Positions 33,202 to 41,995 of a stretch of DNA of 57,735 bases are shown piece after piece. A program made the translations under genes and the position numbers. The stretch is from Clostridium sp. C2-6-12 (GTDB lineage Bacteria > Bacillota > Clostridia > Clostridiales > Clostridiaceae): contig NZ_JAABNP010000037.1 in assembly GCF_009928485.1 (NCBI RefSeq), forward strand, positions 1 through 57,735. The letters run 5' to 3'. Position 1 is the stretch's first letter. Each line of letters begins with the position of its first letter. Below the pieces are notes generated by a model. The model searched no databases. It was given only the letters and a program-made list of their open reading frames with translations, and was not told where the DNA came from.

Positions 33202-33756
33202 TTATTTCAAATATAGTATTATATTTTGAAATACGGAAACACCATTATTTATATTTTTGTATCCATGTGGTTTGTTGGCCATAAATCTTATTGAATTTCC
33301 CTTTTTTAATATAAATTTCTTGTCATCAATACTTATTTCAATTTCACCTTCAGTAACAATTATATATTCTTCAACACCTTCATTATGAGGAGACGATATA
33401 TGATTGCAATTTTCTTCTAAATCTATAGTAAATATTTCAAATCCTTTATTAGCATCAAATGGAAATATTGAATATAATCTCATTTTGTTGTTATCTTCGA
33501 TTATTGGAGCAATATCATTTTGACATATTACTTGTAAGTCATCTTGATTATCCTCAACAAACAATGAAAAAGATACCTTTAACCCAGTTGCTATTTTCCA
33601 AAGAGTTGAAACTGTTGGATTTGACTGCCCTCTCTCTATTTGACCTAACATGGCCTTACTTACACCAGTTAATTTAGTCACTTCATCTAAACTTAAATTT
33701 CGCTTAGTACGTATTTCTCTTAATTTATTACCTATAATTAAATTTAAATTTTCCAT
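33202..33756 (-). CDS. XRE-family regulator with C-terminal cupin
   Basis: 184 residues. Helix-turn-helix (about 8-62; LSLDEVTKLTGVSKAMLGQIERGQSNPTV) and a small-molecule-binding cupin domain (about 110-180; HNEGVEEYIIVTEGEIEI). It is divergent from the exporter gene, with 145 bp between, so it probably represses or activates that gene in response to a small ligand. RBS AAGGAG. Confidence 0.9.
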   Translation of the reverse strand: MENLNLIIGNKLREIRTKRNLSLDEVTKLTGVSKAMLGQIERGQSNPTVSTLWKIATGLKVSFSLFVEDNQDDLQVICQNDIAPIIEDNNKMRLYSIFPFDANKGFEIFTIDLEENCNHISSPHNEGVEEYIIVTEGEIEISIDDKKFILKKGNSIRFMANKPHGYKNINNGVSVFQNIILYLK

Positions 33757-33840
33757 ATATAACTCCTTTATTATTATAGGATTTTTTTGATCGCTCTTAA
33801 TATATTATAATATTTTCTTGATTATGTAAAACTGCTTTTG

Positions 33841-33871
33841 TATAATATAACATATATTTTTATAATATAAC
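33841..33871 (+). promoter_or_regulatory. Direct repeat in the XRE/exporter intergenic region
   Basis: TATAATATAAC occurs at 33841-33851 and 33861-33871, exactly 20 bp apart (two helical turns). Each contains a TATAAT-like -10, so it could be tandem promoter elements or an operator for the XRE-cupin protein. Confidence 0.4.
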
Positions 33872-33901
33872 GCACAGATATTATATGAAAGGAGCTTTAA
33901 A

Positions 33902-34837
33902 ATGATAAAAGCACTTATGCTAGGAATAACAGCATCTCTGTTTTTTGCCTTTACTTTTATAATTAATCAACAAATGAATTTTTCAGGTGGCAGCTGGCTT
34001 TGGAGTTCATCACTTAGATATATTTTCATGCTGCCTATATTACTTGTTATTGTGACAATTCAAAATAAATTGTCCTATGTTTTAAAAAACATAATAAAAA
34101 AGCCTCTACAATGGATTCTCTGGAGTACTGTAGGTTTTGGGCTATTTTATGCTCCTCTTTGCTATGCCTCAGCATATGGTGCTTCTTGGCTGGTTGCTGG
34201 AACTTGGCAAATCACCATAGTTTGTGGAGCAATTATGTCTCCATTTTTTTACAGCACTATAGAAACTGAAAATGGGCCTATTAAAACACGAAATAAAATC
34301 CCTAAAAAATCTCTGCTCATGTCATCGATAATTTTAATAGGTATATTTTTTATGCAGTTTGAGGAGTTTAGAAGAATACAGGATTATAGAGTGCTTTTAG
34401 GTATTATTCCTGTTATCATAGCTGCATTTTCCTATCCTCTTGGTAATCGTAAAATGATAGAATTATGTGGTAACAGCTTTACTACCATAGAAAGAGTATT
34501 TGGAATGACCCTTTGTAGTATGCCCTTTTGGATAATTATATCAATCTATGGATTATTTAAAGTTGGTTTACCTAGTTACGGACAAGCAGTTCAATCCTTT
34601 ATAGTTGCTAATTTTGCTGGGATTATTGCTACAATATTATTTTTCAAAGCAACTGATATAGTTAATAAAGACCCACATAAATTAGCAGTTATAGAGTCTA
34701 CCCAAGCTGGTGAAGTAATATTCACTTTACTTGGTGGAGTATTTTTATTTCACGATAAAATTCCTACATTCATTGGCTTAATTGGTATATTACTTGTTGT
34801 TTTAGGAATGATCTTAAATAGTATTATTAGATCATAA
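33902..34837 (+). CDS. Multidrug resistance efflux transporter family protein (DMT type)
   Basis: 311 residues with ten predicted membrane segments in two similar halves, as in the drug/metabolite transporter superfamily. Features: LFFAFTFIINQQMNFSGGSWLWSSSLRY at the start and VIESTQAGEVIFTLLGGVFLFHDKIP near the end. It probably exports a small molecule; the substrate is unknown. GAAAGGAG upstream of the ATG. Regulated by the divergent XRE-cupin protein (inference). Confidence 0.85.
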   Translation: MIKALMLGITASLFFAFTFIINQQMNFSGGSWLWSSSLRYIFMLPILLVIVTIQNKLSYVLKNIIKKPLQWILWSTVGFGLFYAPLCYASAYGASWLVAGTWQITIVCGAIMSPFFYSTIETENGPIKTRNKIPKKSLLMSSIILIGIFFMQFEEFRRIQDYRVLLGIIPVIIAAFSYPLGNRKMIELCGNSFTTIERVFGMTLCSMPFWIIISIYGLFKVGLPSYGQAVQSFIVANFAGIIATILFFKATDIVNKDPHKLAVIESTQAGEVIFTLLGGVFLFHDKIPTFIGLIGILLVVLGMILNSIIRS

Positions 34838-34899
34838 AAATATATTATATAAATTTTACATAAGTTGGGATTTGTGGCTTTTATTGTGTTTTGTGCTTT

Positions 34900-35733
34900 T
34901 TATTTACTTTGAATAAGCTTAAGAAGTTTTTCTATATTTTCACTATCTAAAGCTATATCTCCTATATTTGAATGACCAGCTGTATCGAAATCATGAAAGT
35001 CTGATCCTCCAGTAATTAATAAATTCTTTTCCTTGGAAAGCTTAATATATTTATCAGTATCTTCTTGTGAATTTAACCCATAAATAGCTTCAATACCATC
35101 AAATTCATAGTCATTTAATAAATCTTCTATCTTTGTTTTCTTAATTAAAATTGGATGAGCCATAACTGCTACTGCATTATTATTTTTAAGCAAATCAATA
35201 CCTTCCTGTACAGAAAGAATTGAACTTGGAATATATGCAGGACTGTCATTTCCTAAATATTTATTAAAAACAGCTTGAACACTAGTTTCATAACCTGCAT
35301 TAATAATTTCCTTTGCAATATGAAGTCTGCCTATCATTCCTTTTACTTTTGAAAGCAATTCATCACCATCAATTTCTATATTAAAATATTCTTTTAATCT
35401 GCTTACAATTGCTTTACATCTATTAATTCTATCCTGCTCTTTATTCTTAGAAAATTCAATCATTTCTTTTCTGTTGCAATCTTCATCTTTAAAATATCCT
35501 AATATGTGAACATCTTCTCCATTATGCTTTGTAGATATTTCAATTCCAGTTACTACCTTTAAACCTATTTGTTTTCCATATTCAATGGCTTCCATGCAGC
35601 CTTCTAATGTATCATGATCAGTTAAAGCTATTATATCGTAGTTTTCTTTTTTATATAAATCCAAAAGTTCTTTAATTCCATATTTACCATCTGAATAATT
35701 TGAGTGAAGGTGAAAATCTCCTCTTTTAAACAT
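34900..35733 (-). CDS. PHP-domain phosphoesterase (TrpH/RNase AM-like)
   Basis: 277 residues. PHP metal motifs: GDFHLHSNYSDGKYG, ALTDHDTLEG, a Glu in VTGIEIS, VMAHPILI and the final GGSDFHDFD. Members of the YciV/TrpH group hydrolyse 3',5'-bisphosphates or act as 5'-3' exoribonucleases. RBS GGAGG. No operon partner. Confidence 0.88.
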   Translation of the reverse strand: MFKRGDFHLHSNYSDGKYGIKELLDLYKKENYDIIALTDHDTLEGCMEAIEYGKQIGLKVVTGIEISTKHNGEDVHILGYFKDEDCNRKEMIEFSKNKEQDRINRCKAIVSRLKEYFNIEIDGDELLSKVKGMIGRLHIAKEIINAGYETSVQAVFNKYLGNDSPAYIPSSILSVQEGIDLLKNNNAVAVMAHPILIKKTKIEDLLNDYEFDGIEAIYGLNSQEDTDKYIKLSKEKNLLITGGSDFHDFDTAGHSNIGDIALDSENIEKLLKLIQSK

Positions 35734-36003
35734 ATATGTATTCCTCCTTTTGTTTAATTCAATTAATGTATTGTATCACATTTACAGTTTAGATTTTAAT
35801 ATTCTTTATGTTTTTGTTCAAGGTTATTTTTTATGATATTCTAAAATAAGAGATTTAATTTTGATCTAGTACTTATTATTTATAGAAATATTGTCATTAA
35901 TAATGGTAATAATCATAATTTTACCTATAAATAAAAAATTTCTTACTTTATGCAAAATATTAACCTATTGGGTCGTATTCATATTGTAAAGGAGGTTAAT
36001 TTA

Positions 36004-36498
36004 ATGAATGAAATTTACGGTACCGAAAACTATATTCATTATCTTATAGAAACATACTCTGATATGCTTATCAGAATAACATATTCATATATGAAAAATC
36101 TAAGTGATGCTGAAGATATTACTCAAGAAGTATTTATTAAAATTCTTGAGAAGAAGCCAAGCTTTGAAACAGAAAACCATGAAAAAGCCTGGTTAATAAG
36201 GTGTTCTATTAATTTATGTAAGGACAGGCTTAAATCTTCATATTATAAAAACACCACTTCACTAGAGGATGATTTTATAGAAATTACACCAGAAGATAAT
36301 TATGTAATACAAGCAGTCTTAAATTTACCTTTAAAATATAGAAGTATAGTTTTGCTATATTATTATGAAGGCTATAGCATTGCAGAAATATCAAATATTT
36401 TAAACTTAAAAGAAGCTACTGTTGGTTCACAACTTAGTCGGGCCAGGCAAAAACTAAAAACTATACTTAAGGAGGATTTTGAATATGAATACAATTAA
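36004..36498 (+). CDS. ECF-type RNA polymerase sigma factor
   Basis: 164 residues from the ATG at 36004 (AAAGGAGG upstream). Region 2 LSDAEDITQEVFIKILEKKPSF with the following WLIRCSINLCKDRLKS; region 4 LPLKYRSIVLLYYYEGYSIAEISNILNLKEATVGSQLSRARQKL. Length is normal for the class. The anti-sigma gene overlaps its 3' end by 14 nt, so the pair is translationally coupled. The inducing signal is unknown. The 35734-36003 gap upstream holds only promoter-like AT-rich sequence. Confidence 0.92.
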   Translation: MNEIYGTENYIHYLIETYSDMLIRITYSYMKNLSDAEDITQEVFIKILEKKPSFETENHEKAWLIRCSINLCKDRLKSSYYKNTTSLEDDFIEITPEDNYVIQAVLNLPLKYRSIVLLYYYEGYSIAEISNILNLKEATVGSQLSRARQKLKTILKEDFEYEYN

Positions 36499-37957
36499 GA
36501 ATTCTTTTTCAAATATAAAAGCAAGTGATGAATTTAAAGACAAGCTATTTAAAGAATTACAAGCAGTATCCATGGAACAAAAACATTCTATCAACGATAA
36601 TATTAGTAACTCAAAAGTTCTTAATCCATCCAATAATAAAAGAGAGTCTTTAAGTTATATAAAAATATATTACAAACAATACATAGCTGCTACAGCTATT
36701 TTTTGCGTGCTTATAGGAATAGTTGGTTCTAAATTAGCGCTTATTGGAGTTCAAAAAGAAAGTGAAACCTCAGAAATTATTGCATATGAGCCACAAACAG
36801 AACCTGCTACTGGAAAGGATCATATAGCTATAAACAGCTCTGAAAATAATGACAAATATGAAGAATCCAAAACTGAACCTTCATATAAAAATATAGATGC
36901 TGTCCTTAAAAATAATAATGGTGATTTAGAAAATGAAAGGAGCTCTAAATCATATGTTAAGGGTGAAGCAATCATAAATAACACTGTAGAAAGCAAAAAT
37001 TCCTCTACAACTATAAAAGAAAATATTAATGATAACAAATCAATTACAGATTCAGATAAAAAAATAGCTAAAACCGATACAACATTAAAAACAGATGAAG
37101 CTGCACTGGAAAATGCTAAAGCTAGTTCCTCTGACTTAGCAACAATAGCTAATTACCCAGAAACTCATAAGGATGCTCCTCCTTTAACTAGAAGTATTAA
37201 AGAAAATATTAATTTAGATGAAACTGCTTCTATAAGTTCAATAAATATACCTAAATATGAGCTGCCTAAAACTGTTACTTATGCAGCTAAAAAAATGATG
37301 CCCCTAATAATATATAAAGGCAATATTTATCTTCATTCAAATGTAAATTTAGATTCTAAAGATGTTAAAAATATATTAGGCAAAAAACTTGGAACAACAC
37401 AAAACTCCATAGATGAATGGAATTCTGAAAAGAACAATTCTATTGACTTAGCTTCTAATATAGGAATAACTGATGTCTATACCGTTAATGGTTATGATGA
37501 AGGTTTTAGACTTATGACTAATTACAAAAGCGAGGATGGAACAAATACGGCTGATATATATGAATGCTTGAATGGTATTACAATTTCAAATGGAAATGAC
37601 ATTTTATCAAAGCTTAATCTTAAGGATAATATATCAATTGCAAAATTTGAATCATATAGTGATTGGAATAATGGAACTAACATTTATCATAAAATAGACA
37701 ATATTAATTTGATAAATGATTTACTTAATGAAATAGAAAAAGGAACTCCTTATCTTCCTGAAAATATAGAAGACTCTTTAGGCGATTATAGAAATGATAA
37801 TGAGTGTAAAGAACTTTCTTTTGATTTAAAAGATGGAACAAAAAATATAACTTTCACTATATTAAAAAGTGGATATGTATATTATGGATACCCTAAAATT
37901 TACTTTAAAATAGATAGTAATTTTACTAAGGAATTTTGGAATAAAATAAATTCTTAA
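36485..37957 (+). CDS. Membrane-anchored anti-sigma factor-like protein
   Basis: 490 residues from the ATG at 36485 (AAGGAGG within the sigma gene). A short cytosolic N-terminus (FSNIKASDEFKDKLFKELQ) without the zinc HxxxCxxC motif precedes one membrane segment (about 62-82, YIAATAIFCVLIGIVGSKLAL). A roughly 170-residue Ser/Asn/Lys/Glu-rich disordered linker then leads to a C-terminal extracellular domain (about 270-490) with no family I recognise. Probably sequesters the sigma factor until a surface signal arrives. Confidence 0.75.
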   Translation: MNTIKNSFSNIKASDEFKDKLFKELQAVSMEQKHSINDNISNSKVLNPSNNKRESLSYIKIYYKQYIAATAIFCVLIGIVGSKLALIGVQKESETSEIIAYEPQTEPATGKDHIAINSSENNDKYEESKTEPSYKNIDAVLKNNNGDLENERSSKSYVKGEAIINNTVESKNSSTTIKENINDNKSITDSDKKIAKTDTTLKTDEAALENAKASSSDLATIANYPETHKDAPPLTRSIKENINLDETASISSINIPKYELPKTVTYAAKKMMPLIIYKGNIYLHSNVNLDSKDVKNILGKKLGTTQNSIDEWNSEKNNSIDLASNIGITDVYTVNGYDEGFRLMTNYKSEDGTNTADIYECLNGITISNGNDILSKLNLKDNISIAKFESYSDWNNGTNIYHKIDNINLINDLLNEIEKGTPYLPENIEDSLGDYRNDNECKELSFDLKDGTKNITFTILKSGYVYYGYPKIYFKIDSNFTKEFWNKINS

Positions 37958-38017
37958 AATTACTATGTTGAATTTCACTGTAAGTTCAACTTAAACTTAC
38001 TATATCTCTAAATAAAA

Positions 38018-38055
38018 AGTACCCTAGTAAATTTAGAAAAGTTCACTAGAGTACT
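38018..38055. terminator. Bidirectional terminator between anti-sigma and GGDEF/HD-GYP genes
   Basis: 11-nt arms with one mismatch (38018-38028 with 38045-38055), preceded by AAAAA and followed by ATTTTT, serving both convergent genes. Confidence 0.8.
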
Positions 38056-38075
38056 ATTTTTAATTTAAAACATTA

Positions 38076-39788
38076 TTAATAATTAGTATTTATATTTTCT
38101 ATGAAGGATATTCCATCATTACTTGTAACTACCTCAGCGAAAGCTTTTGCTATGTCTGGATCAAATTGAGTTCCACTACACTTTAGTATTTCTTTGACAC
38201 CCTCTTCATAAGTCTTTCTATTATTATAAGGCCTATTTGAAGTCATAGCATCAAAACTGTCCACAACTGTAAGTATTCTTGCAAGATATGGTATTTCTTC
38301 GCCCTTCAGCCCATTAGGATATCCATTTCCATCATATCTTTCATGGTGGCTAATGATCAATGGAATAACTTCCTGTAAGGATTTCACTGATTTTATTATT
38401 TCAACTCCGTTAGCTGGATGCTGCTTAAGTTCTCCCCATTCTTCATTTGTAAGATTCATTTTTTTCATTAAAATTTCTTTGCTGATATTAATTTTACCAA
38501 TGTCATGTATGTATGCACCATAAGTTAAAATTTCTTTATCTTTTTCATTCAATCCAAGCTTCTCTGCTAAAATCTTACTATAAATAACAACTCTTTCAAC
38601 ATGACCATAGGTATATCTATCTTTTGCATTTATTACGCTAATTAAAGTCTTAATTGATGCAACAAGTTCAACATCTTTTTCTTCGATGTTATTTTCAATT
38701 TTATCTAAAATAGATTTATATGCTTCAACCCTGTTTTTATTAAAAAATTTTGCTCTATATAACGCATCATCAGCACTTTTAATTAATTCAATTTCATTTT
38801 TAGCTTTATCCGGGAAAACAGATACCCCTATTGATGCAGTTATTTTGCCATTAGGCTGATTTTCTTCACCTTCAAAATGAGTAATTTCAATTTTTCTTCT
38901 AAGCTTCTCTGCTAAATTAATAGCAGTTTCCTCATTAGTATCAGGTAATATTATTGCAAATTCTTCTCCGCCATATCTTGCAGCAATATCTTCCTTTCTT
39001 GAATCTTCTTTGATTAATTCTCCAAATTTTTTTAATACATAATCACCTTTTTGATGCCCAAAGGTATCATTATATAGTTTAAAATAATCTATATCTATAA
39101 AAATCATTGAAACAGGCTTATTATTCATTTCTCCAATTTTAACTTTCTCAATTAATGAATCATAAAAATATCTATGATTATATAGTTCGGTAAGTCCATC
39201 AATATTAACTAAATTCTCCAACATAACTATATGCTGACCTTCTACCTTTACATAAAAGCCAAGAGGCCATGCAGTTAATATAAATATTCCTGCTAAAATC
39301 AAGTCATTTTCAAAATAAGTATTTATTATTAAATTAGGAGCCATAATAATATCCATAACTAAAATTATAATTGATGACATTACAGAAACAATAATCCCTT
39401 GTTTCATTCCCGATTTAATCGTTGTTGTTATTATAATAAATAAATACATAAATTTATATTGACTTTGATTTGCCCCAAATAAAAATATAATAGCCGTAAA
39501 TATTGCAGTAAATACTATAATTTCAATAACATCAAATATATGCCCGTATAAATTTCTAATTCTATTTTTTGTTGAAAAACTCCAAACAAAATATACTAAA
39601 ATCAATATCATTAGTGGAACAAATAAAAAAGCGTATTCATATTGAACTCTAGATTTTACTACAACTAAATTAGCATCTTTTACGAAATCTTTACATAAAA
39701 TTATACCTATAAACAATAATGATGATAATTTTACAACAGAAACTATATCATTTATTTGTTTCTGTTTATCTTGTCTTACATTTTCCAT
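38076..39788 (-). CDS. Membrane GGDEF/HD-GYP bifunctional cyclic-di-GMP enzyme
   Basis: 570 residues. Five or six N-terminal membrane helices (18-180) are followed by GGDEF with active site GGEEF (273-277) and I-site RKED (264-267, correct 5-residue spacing), then HD-GYP with HDIGKIN, HHERYDGNGYP and GLKGEEIP. Both halves keep catalytic motifs, so it may make and degrade cyclic di-GMP depending on a signal at the membrane. It starts 55 bp after agrD on the same strand, with only a weak hairpin between, suggesting read-through from the agr operon. RBS GAGGG. Confidence 0.9.
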   Translation of the reverse strand: MENVRQDKQKQINDIVSVVKLSSLLFIGIILCKDFVKDANLVVVKSRVQYEYAFLFVPLMILILVYFVWSFSTKNRIRNLYGHIFDVIEIIVFTAIFTAIIFLFGANQSQYKFMYLFIIITTTIKSGMKQGIIVSVMSSIIILVMDIIMAPNLIINTYFENDLILAGIFILTAWPLGFYVKVEGQHIVMLENLVNIDGLTELYNHRYFYDSLIEKVKIGEMNNKPVSMIFIDIDYFKLYNDTFGHQKGDYVLKKFGELIKEDSRKEDIAARYGGEEFAIILPDTNEETAINLAEKLRRKIEITHFEGEENQPNGKITASIGVSVFPDKAKNEIELIKSADDALYRAKFFNKNRVEAYKSILDKIENNIEEKDVELVASIKTLISVINAKDRYTYGHVERVVIYSKILAEKLGLNEKDKEILTYGAYIHDIGKINISKEILMKKMNLTNEEWGELKQHPANGVEIIKSVKSLQEVIPLIISHHERYDGNGYPNGLKGEEIPYLARILTVVDSFDAMTSNRPYNNRKTYEEGVKEILKCSGTQFDPDIAKAFAEVVTSNDGISFIENINTNY

Positions 39789-39814
39789 ACGTTTTCCCTC
39801 ACAATAATTACAAC

Positions 39815-39833
39815 GAGACCATATAATGGTCTC
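39815..39833 (-). terminator. Weak hairpin between agrD and GGDEF/HD-GYP gene
   Basis: 8-bp stem GAGACCAT with a 3-nt loop. On the minus strand it is followed by GTTGTAATTATT, a poor T tract. It may attenuate rather than stop transcription, or act as an RNA-processing or stability element. Confidence 0.5.
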
Positions 39834-39843
39834 ATTTTATAAA

Positions 39844-39969
39844 CTATTCATCTCTTAAGCATTTTGGCTCTTCAGGTTGGTAAACGCACCAAACGCATGC
39901 TGATGTTGCAAAAACTGAAGCAATAAGTGTTGCAATTGTAGCAATACTCATAAAAATTCTTTTTTTCAT
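39844..39969 (-). CDS. agrD: AgrD-type cyclic lactone autoinducer precursor
   Basis: 41 residues from the ATG at 39969 (GGAGGGAAG upstream). A basic amphipathic N-terminal helix (MKKRIFMSIATIATLIASVFA) precedes TSA-CVWCV-YQPEEPKCLRDE. It aligns with clostridial AgrD (the C. perfringens core CLWFT followed by HQPEEPKSLRDE, from memory), so the mature peptide is predicted as a five-residue thiolactone CVWCV cut from the charged tail. A second Cys inside the ring is unusual. It lies directly downstream of agrB, which processes it. Confidence 0.88.
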   Translation of the reverse strand: MKKRIFMSIATIATLIASVFATSACVWCVYQPEEPKCLRDE

Positions 39970-39993
39970 TAATCTTCCCTCCTTATATGATTA

Positions 39994-40626
39994 TTATTTA
40001 AAGTATTTATCTAATTTCTCCATTAATACACCTGCACACTTAGTTAAAGAAAAAACTTGCCATAATATTCCCATATAAATACAATATGAATAAGATAAGG
40101 CGCTTAGATTCTTCTTATAATAAAAGTATAATAAATCTAAGAATATAATAATTAAATAAATACTCAAAATGACTATGGAATTCCTTTTTAATCTATTCCT
40201 CTTTTTATCACTCTTAATTGGCTTAGCTAGGCTATCAACAGGTGCAACTTTATATACAGTAAGGTATGACCATACAAATATTAAAACACCAATTAAAATA
40301 GTAAAACTAATATTAATATATAGTTTTTTACATATTAGCCCCATACCAATACTTATGATTGTACTAATAATTGCACATTTTCTTGGAGACGATGCATGTA
40401 TTCCTCCAGAACTTTTTCTTAAGATGCTTATAGTAAATGAAACAATAAGAGCTTCTATAGTTATATTTAAAATAGCACCAAAGATTATAACTAATAATAT
40501 ACATATTCCAATTTGAGTAGTTGCAAATAATCCATAGTATATTACGGATTTCTTATCCTCATCTAAATTTAACTCCTTTGCAATATCATCAGAAATTTTT
40601 TTACATACACTTTCTATTCTAAACAT
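39994..40626 (-). CDS. agrB: AgrB peptidase/exporter of the autoinducer precursor
   Basis: 210 residues, about five membrane segments. The catalytic pair sits in RKSSGGIHASSPRKC: H77 and C84, the same numbering as in Staphylococcus AgrB. It cleaves the AgrD C-terminal tail and forms the thiolactone. Its start overlaps the upstream gene by 8 nt and agrD follows by 24 bp, so the genes form one operon. Confidence 0.93.
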   Translation of the reverse strand: MFRIESVCKKISDDIAKELNLDEDKKSVIYYGLFATTQIGICILLVIIFGAILNITIEALIVSFTISILRKSSGGIHASSPRKCAIISTIISIGMGLICKKLYINISFTILIGVLIFVWSYLTVYKVAPVDSLAKPIKSDKKRNRLKRNSIVILSIYLIIIFLDLLYFYYKKNLSALSYSYCIYMGILWQVFSLTKCAGVLMEKLDKYFK

Positions 40627-41080
40627 TTTTAAGCCTATCCTTTTTTCTTAAATAATAACTCAATGTTATAATTGCAAATATTAATAATGATGGCATCCCA
40701 TATATTGTTCTTATTGCTGGATTTACCATTATTGCATCTAGCTGCTCTTTAAAAATTATCTTTAATACCAGCATATTAAATAACTCAATAACAAATAAAC
40801 AAATAGTTGCTATTATTGATGACTTTACTGCCAAAACAATATTTATTTTACAAATACTAATTATAATTATAGTTTCAATTATAATACTTAGTATTGTATG
40901 AACACCATAATTTATTGGTAATGACCTTATTAGATATACAGATATTGCAAATAATAAACTTGATGCAACATATCTCTTCATATTTACTCTATTTTCAGAT
41001 AATGCATAACATGCAAATATAAATACAAATCCTTCTGGTATAGCTCTTAATATAAATTCAATCGCTGTCAACTTTAACAT
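40619..41080 (-). CDS. AgrC-like membrane sensor domain without kinase
   Basis: 153 residues with five or six membrane helices (RAIPEGFVFIFACYAL through MPSLLIFAIITLSYYL) ending in a short basic tail RKKDRLKNV. It resembles the N-terminal sensing part of HPK10/AgrC receptors but has no histidine-kinase domain, and no agrC or agrA follows. Start and stop overlap both neighbours by 7-8 nt, showing strict translational coupling. It could be a partner receptor, an AgrB helper or an immunity-like protein. Confidence 0.65.
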   Translation of the reverse strand: MLKLTAIEFILRAIPEGFVFIFACYALSENRVNMKRYVASSLLFAISVYLIRSLPINYGVHTILSIIIETIIIISICKINIVLAVKSSIIATICLFVIELFNMLVLKIIFKEQLDAIMVNPAIRTIYGMPSLLIFAIITLSYYLRKKDRLKNV

Positions 41081-41634
41081 GTCATTTCCTCCTTTGCTGC
41101 TAATAAACTAATTTTCTTTATAGAATTATATAATATTATAAATACAAACACTCTAATTAAAACATCTCCAATACTTAAAATGCTATAACCCAAATCAATA
41201 AAATCAGTTAATATTTTTAGCTTCGTTTGTGAATCTCCTAATATGTGAATATCGTTTACTATATGAAATGCATCTGGTTTAACATAGCCTGTTAAATAAG
41301 ATAATGTGGGATATACAGGCATATAGCCTCCATTAGCCTTTATTGCAATATCATTTAATATACCACCAAGTATCACAAAAGCAGCTCCAATTATTGAATT
41401 AATATACAAGTCATATTCAAATACTAGAAATAAATATGCACACAAATAAAAAGTTTTCAATTTTTGCATAAATTGAATAACTTCATAATTCCCAGAGAAA
41501 ATCATAGCCTGTCCAATTAAATATATTACTTCAAATATAATTACTGGATAAATTGTCCATGTCTTAAATAATGGTTTTATTTTATGTTTCTTGATTTTGG
41601 CAAACAAAAACGTAACTAATATTGTTTCAAGCAT
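41074..41634 (-). CDS. DUF5317 family membrane protein
   Basis: 186 residues from the ATG at 41634 (GGAGGAAAG upstream); the frame is open further 5' without a site. About five membrane helices, a central AIKANGGYMPV turn and the C-terminal FIDLGYSILSIGDVLIRV signature of DUF5317. Function unknown; the family often accompanies membrane signalling genes. First gene of the agr operon. Confidence 0.7.
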   Translation of the reverse strand: MLETILVTFLFAKIKKHKIKPLFKTWTIYPVIIFEVIYLIGQAMIFSGNYEVIQFMQKLKTFYLCAYLFLVFEYDLYINSIIGAAFVILGGILNDIAIKANGGYMPVYPTLSYLTGYVKPDAFHIVNDIHILGDSQTKLKILTDFIDLGYSILSIGDVLIRVFVFIILYNSIKKISLLAAKEEMTC

Positions 41635-41922
41635 CTTTCCTCCATATAATCTATCTTTAAATACTCTACACAAATAAATCATAACAGCAATTTCCATGCA
41701 ATTATTAATTTGCATAACATTTGAATAAATATAAATATTTTATTAAACAATTACTATTTCATTTTAACTGTATACATTATAATACTTATTCTTGACTATT
41801 TCTACTTTTTCCATTCATTTTTTGTAATTGTATATAAATTAAAATTTTTTAATGTTAATATATAAAAGAACTGTAAATTTTTCAATGTAATAACTCAGGT
41901 TATGATGAAATATAAAAAGCTA

Positions 41923-41953
41923 TTGACTCTCACATGGTGTGAGGTATTATTCT
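41923..41953 (+). promoter_or_regulatory. MerR-type promoter with 19-bp spacer and dyad
   Basis: -35 TTGACT (41923-41928), 19-bp spacer, -10 TATTCT (41948-41953). The dyad CTCACATGGTGTGAG (41929-41943) lies between them. The over-long spacer with a central operator is the hallmark of MerR-activated promoters; it precedes the merR-family gene itself. Confidence 0.75.
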
Positions 41954-41995
41954 TAATTTGTCATTGCAATGATATTTTTTTAGGAGATGAATTTT

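Noticed and set aside
36820..37038. Minus-strand 72-codon ORF within the anti-sigma gene
   Set aside because: Shadow of the low-complexity linker region; no RBS or conserved feature.
41635..41715. Extension of the DUF5317 protein to an upstream in-frame Met at 41715
   Set aside because: The ATG at 41634 has an excellent GGAGG site and the extension lacks family similarity.
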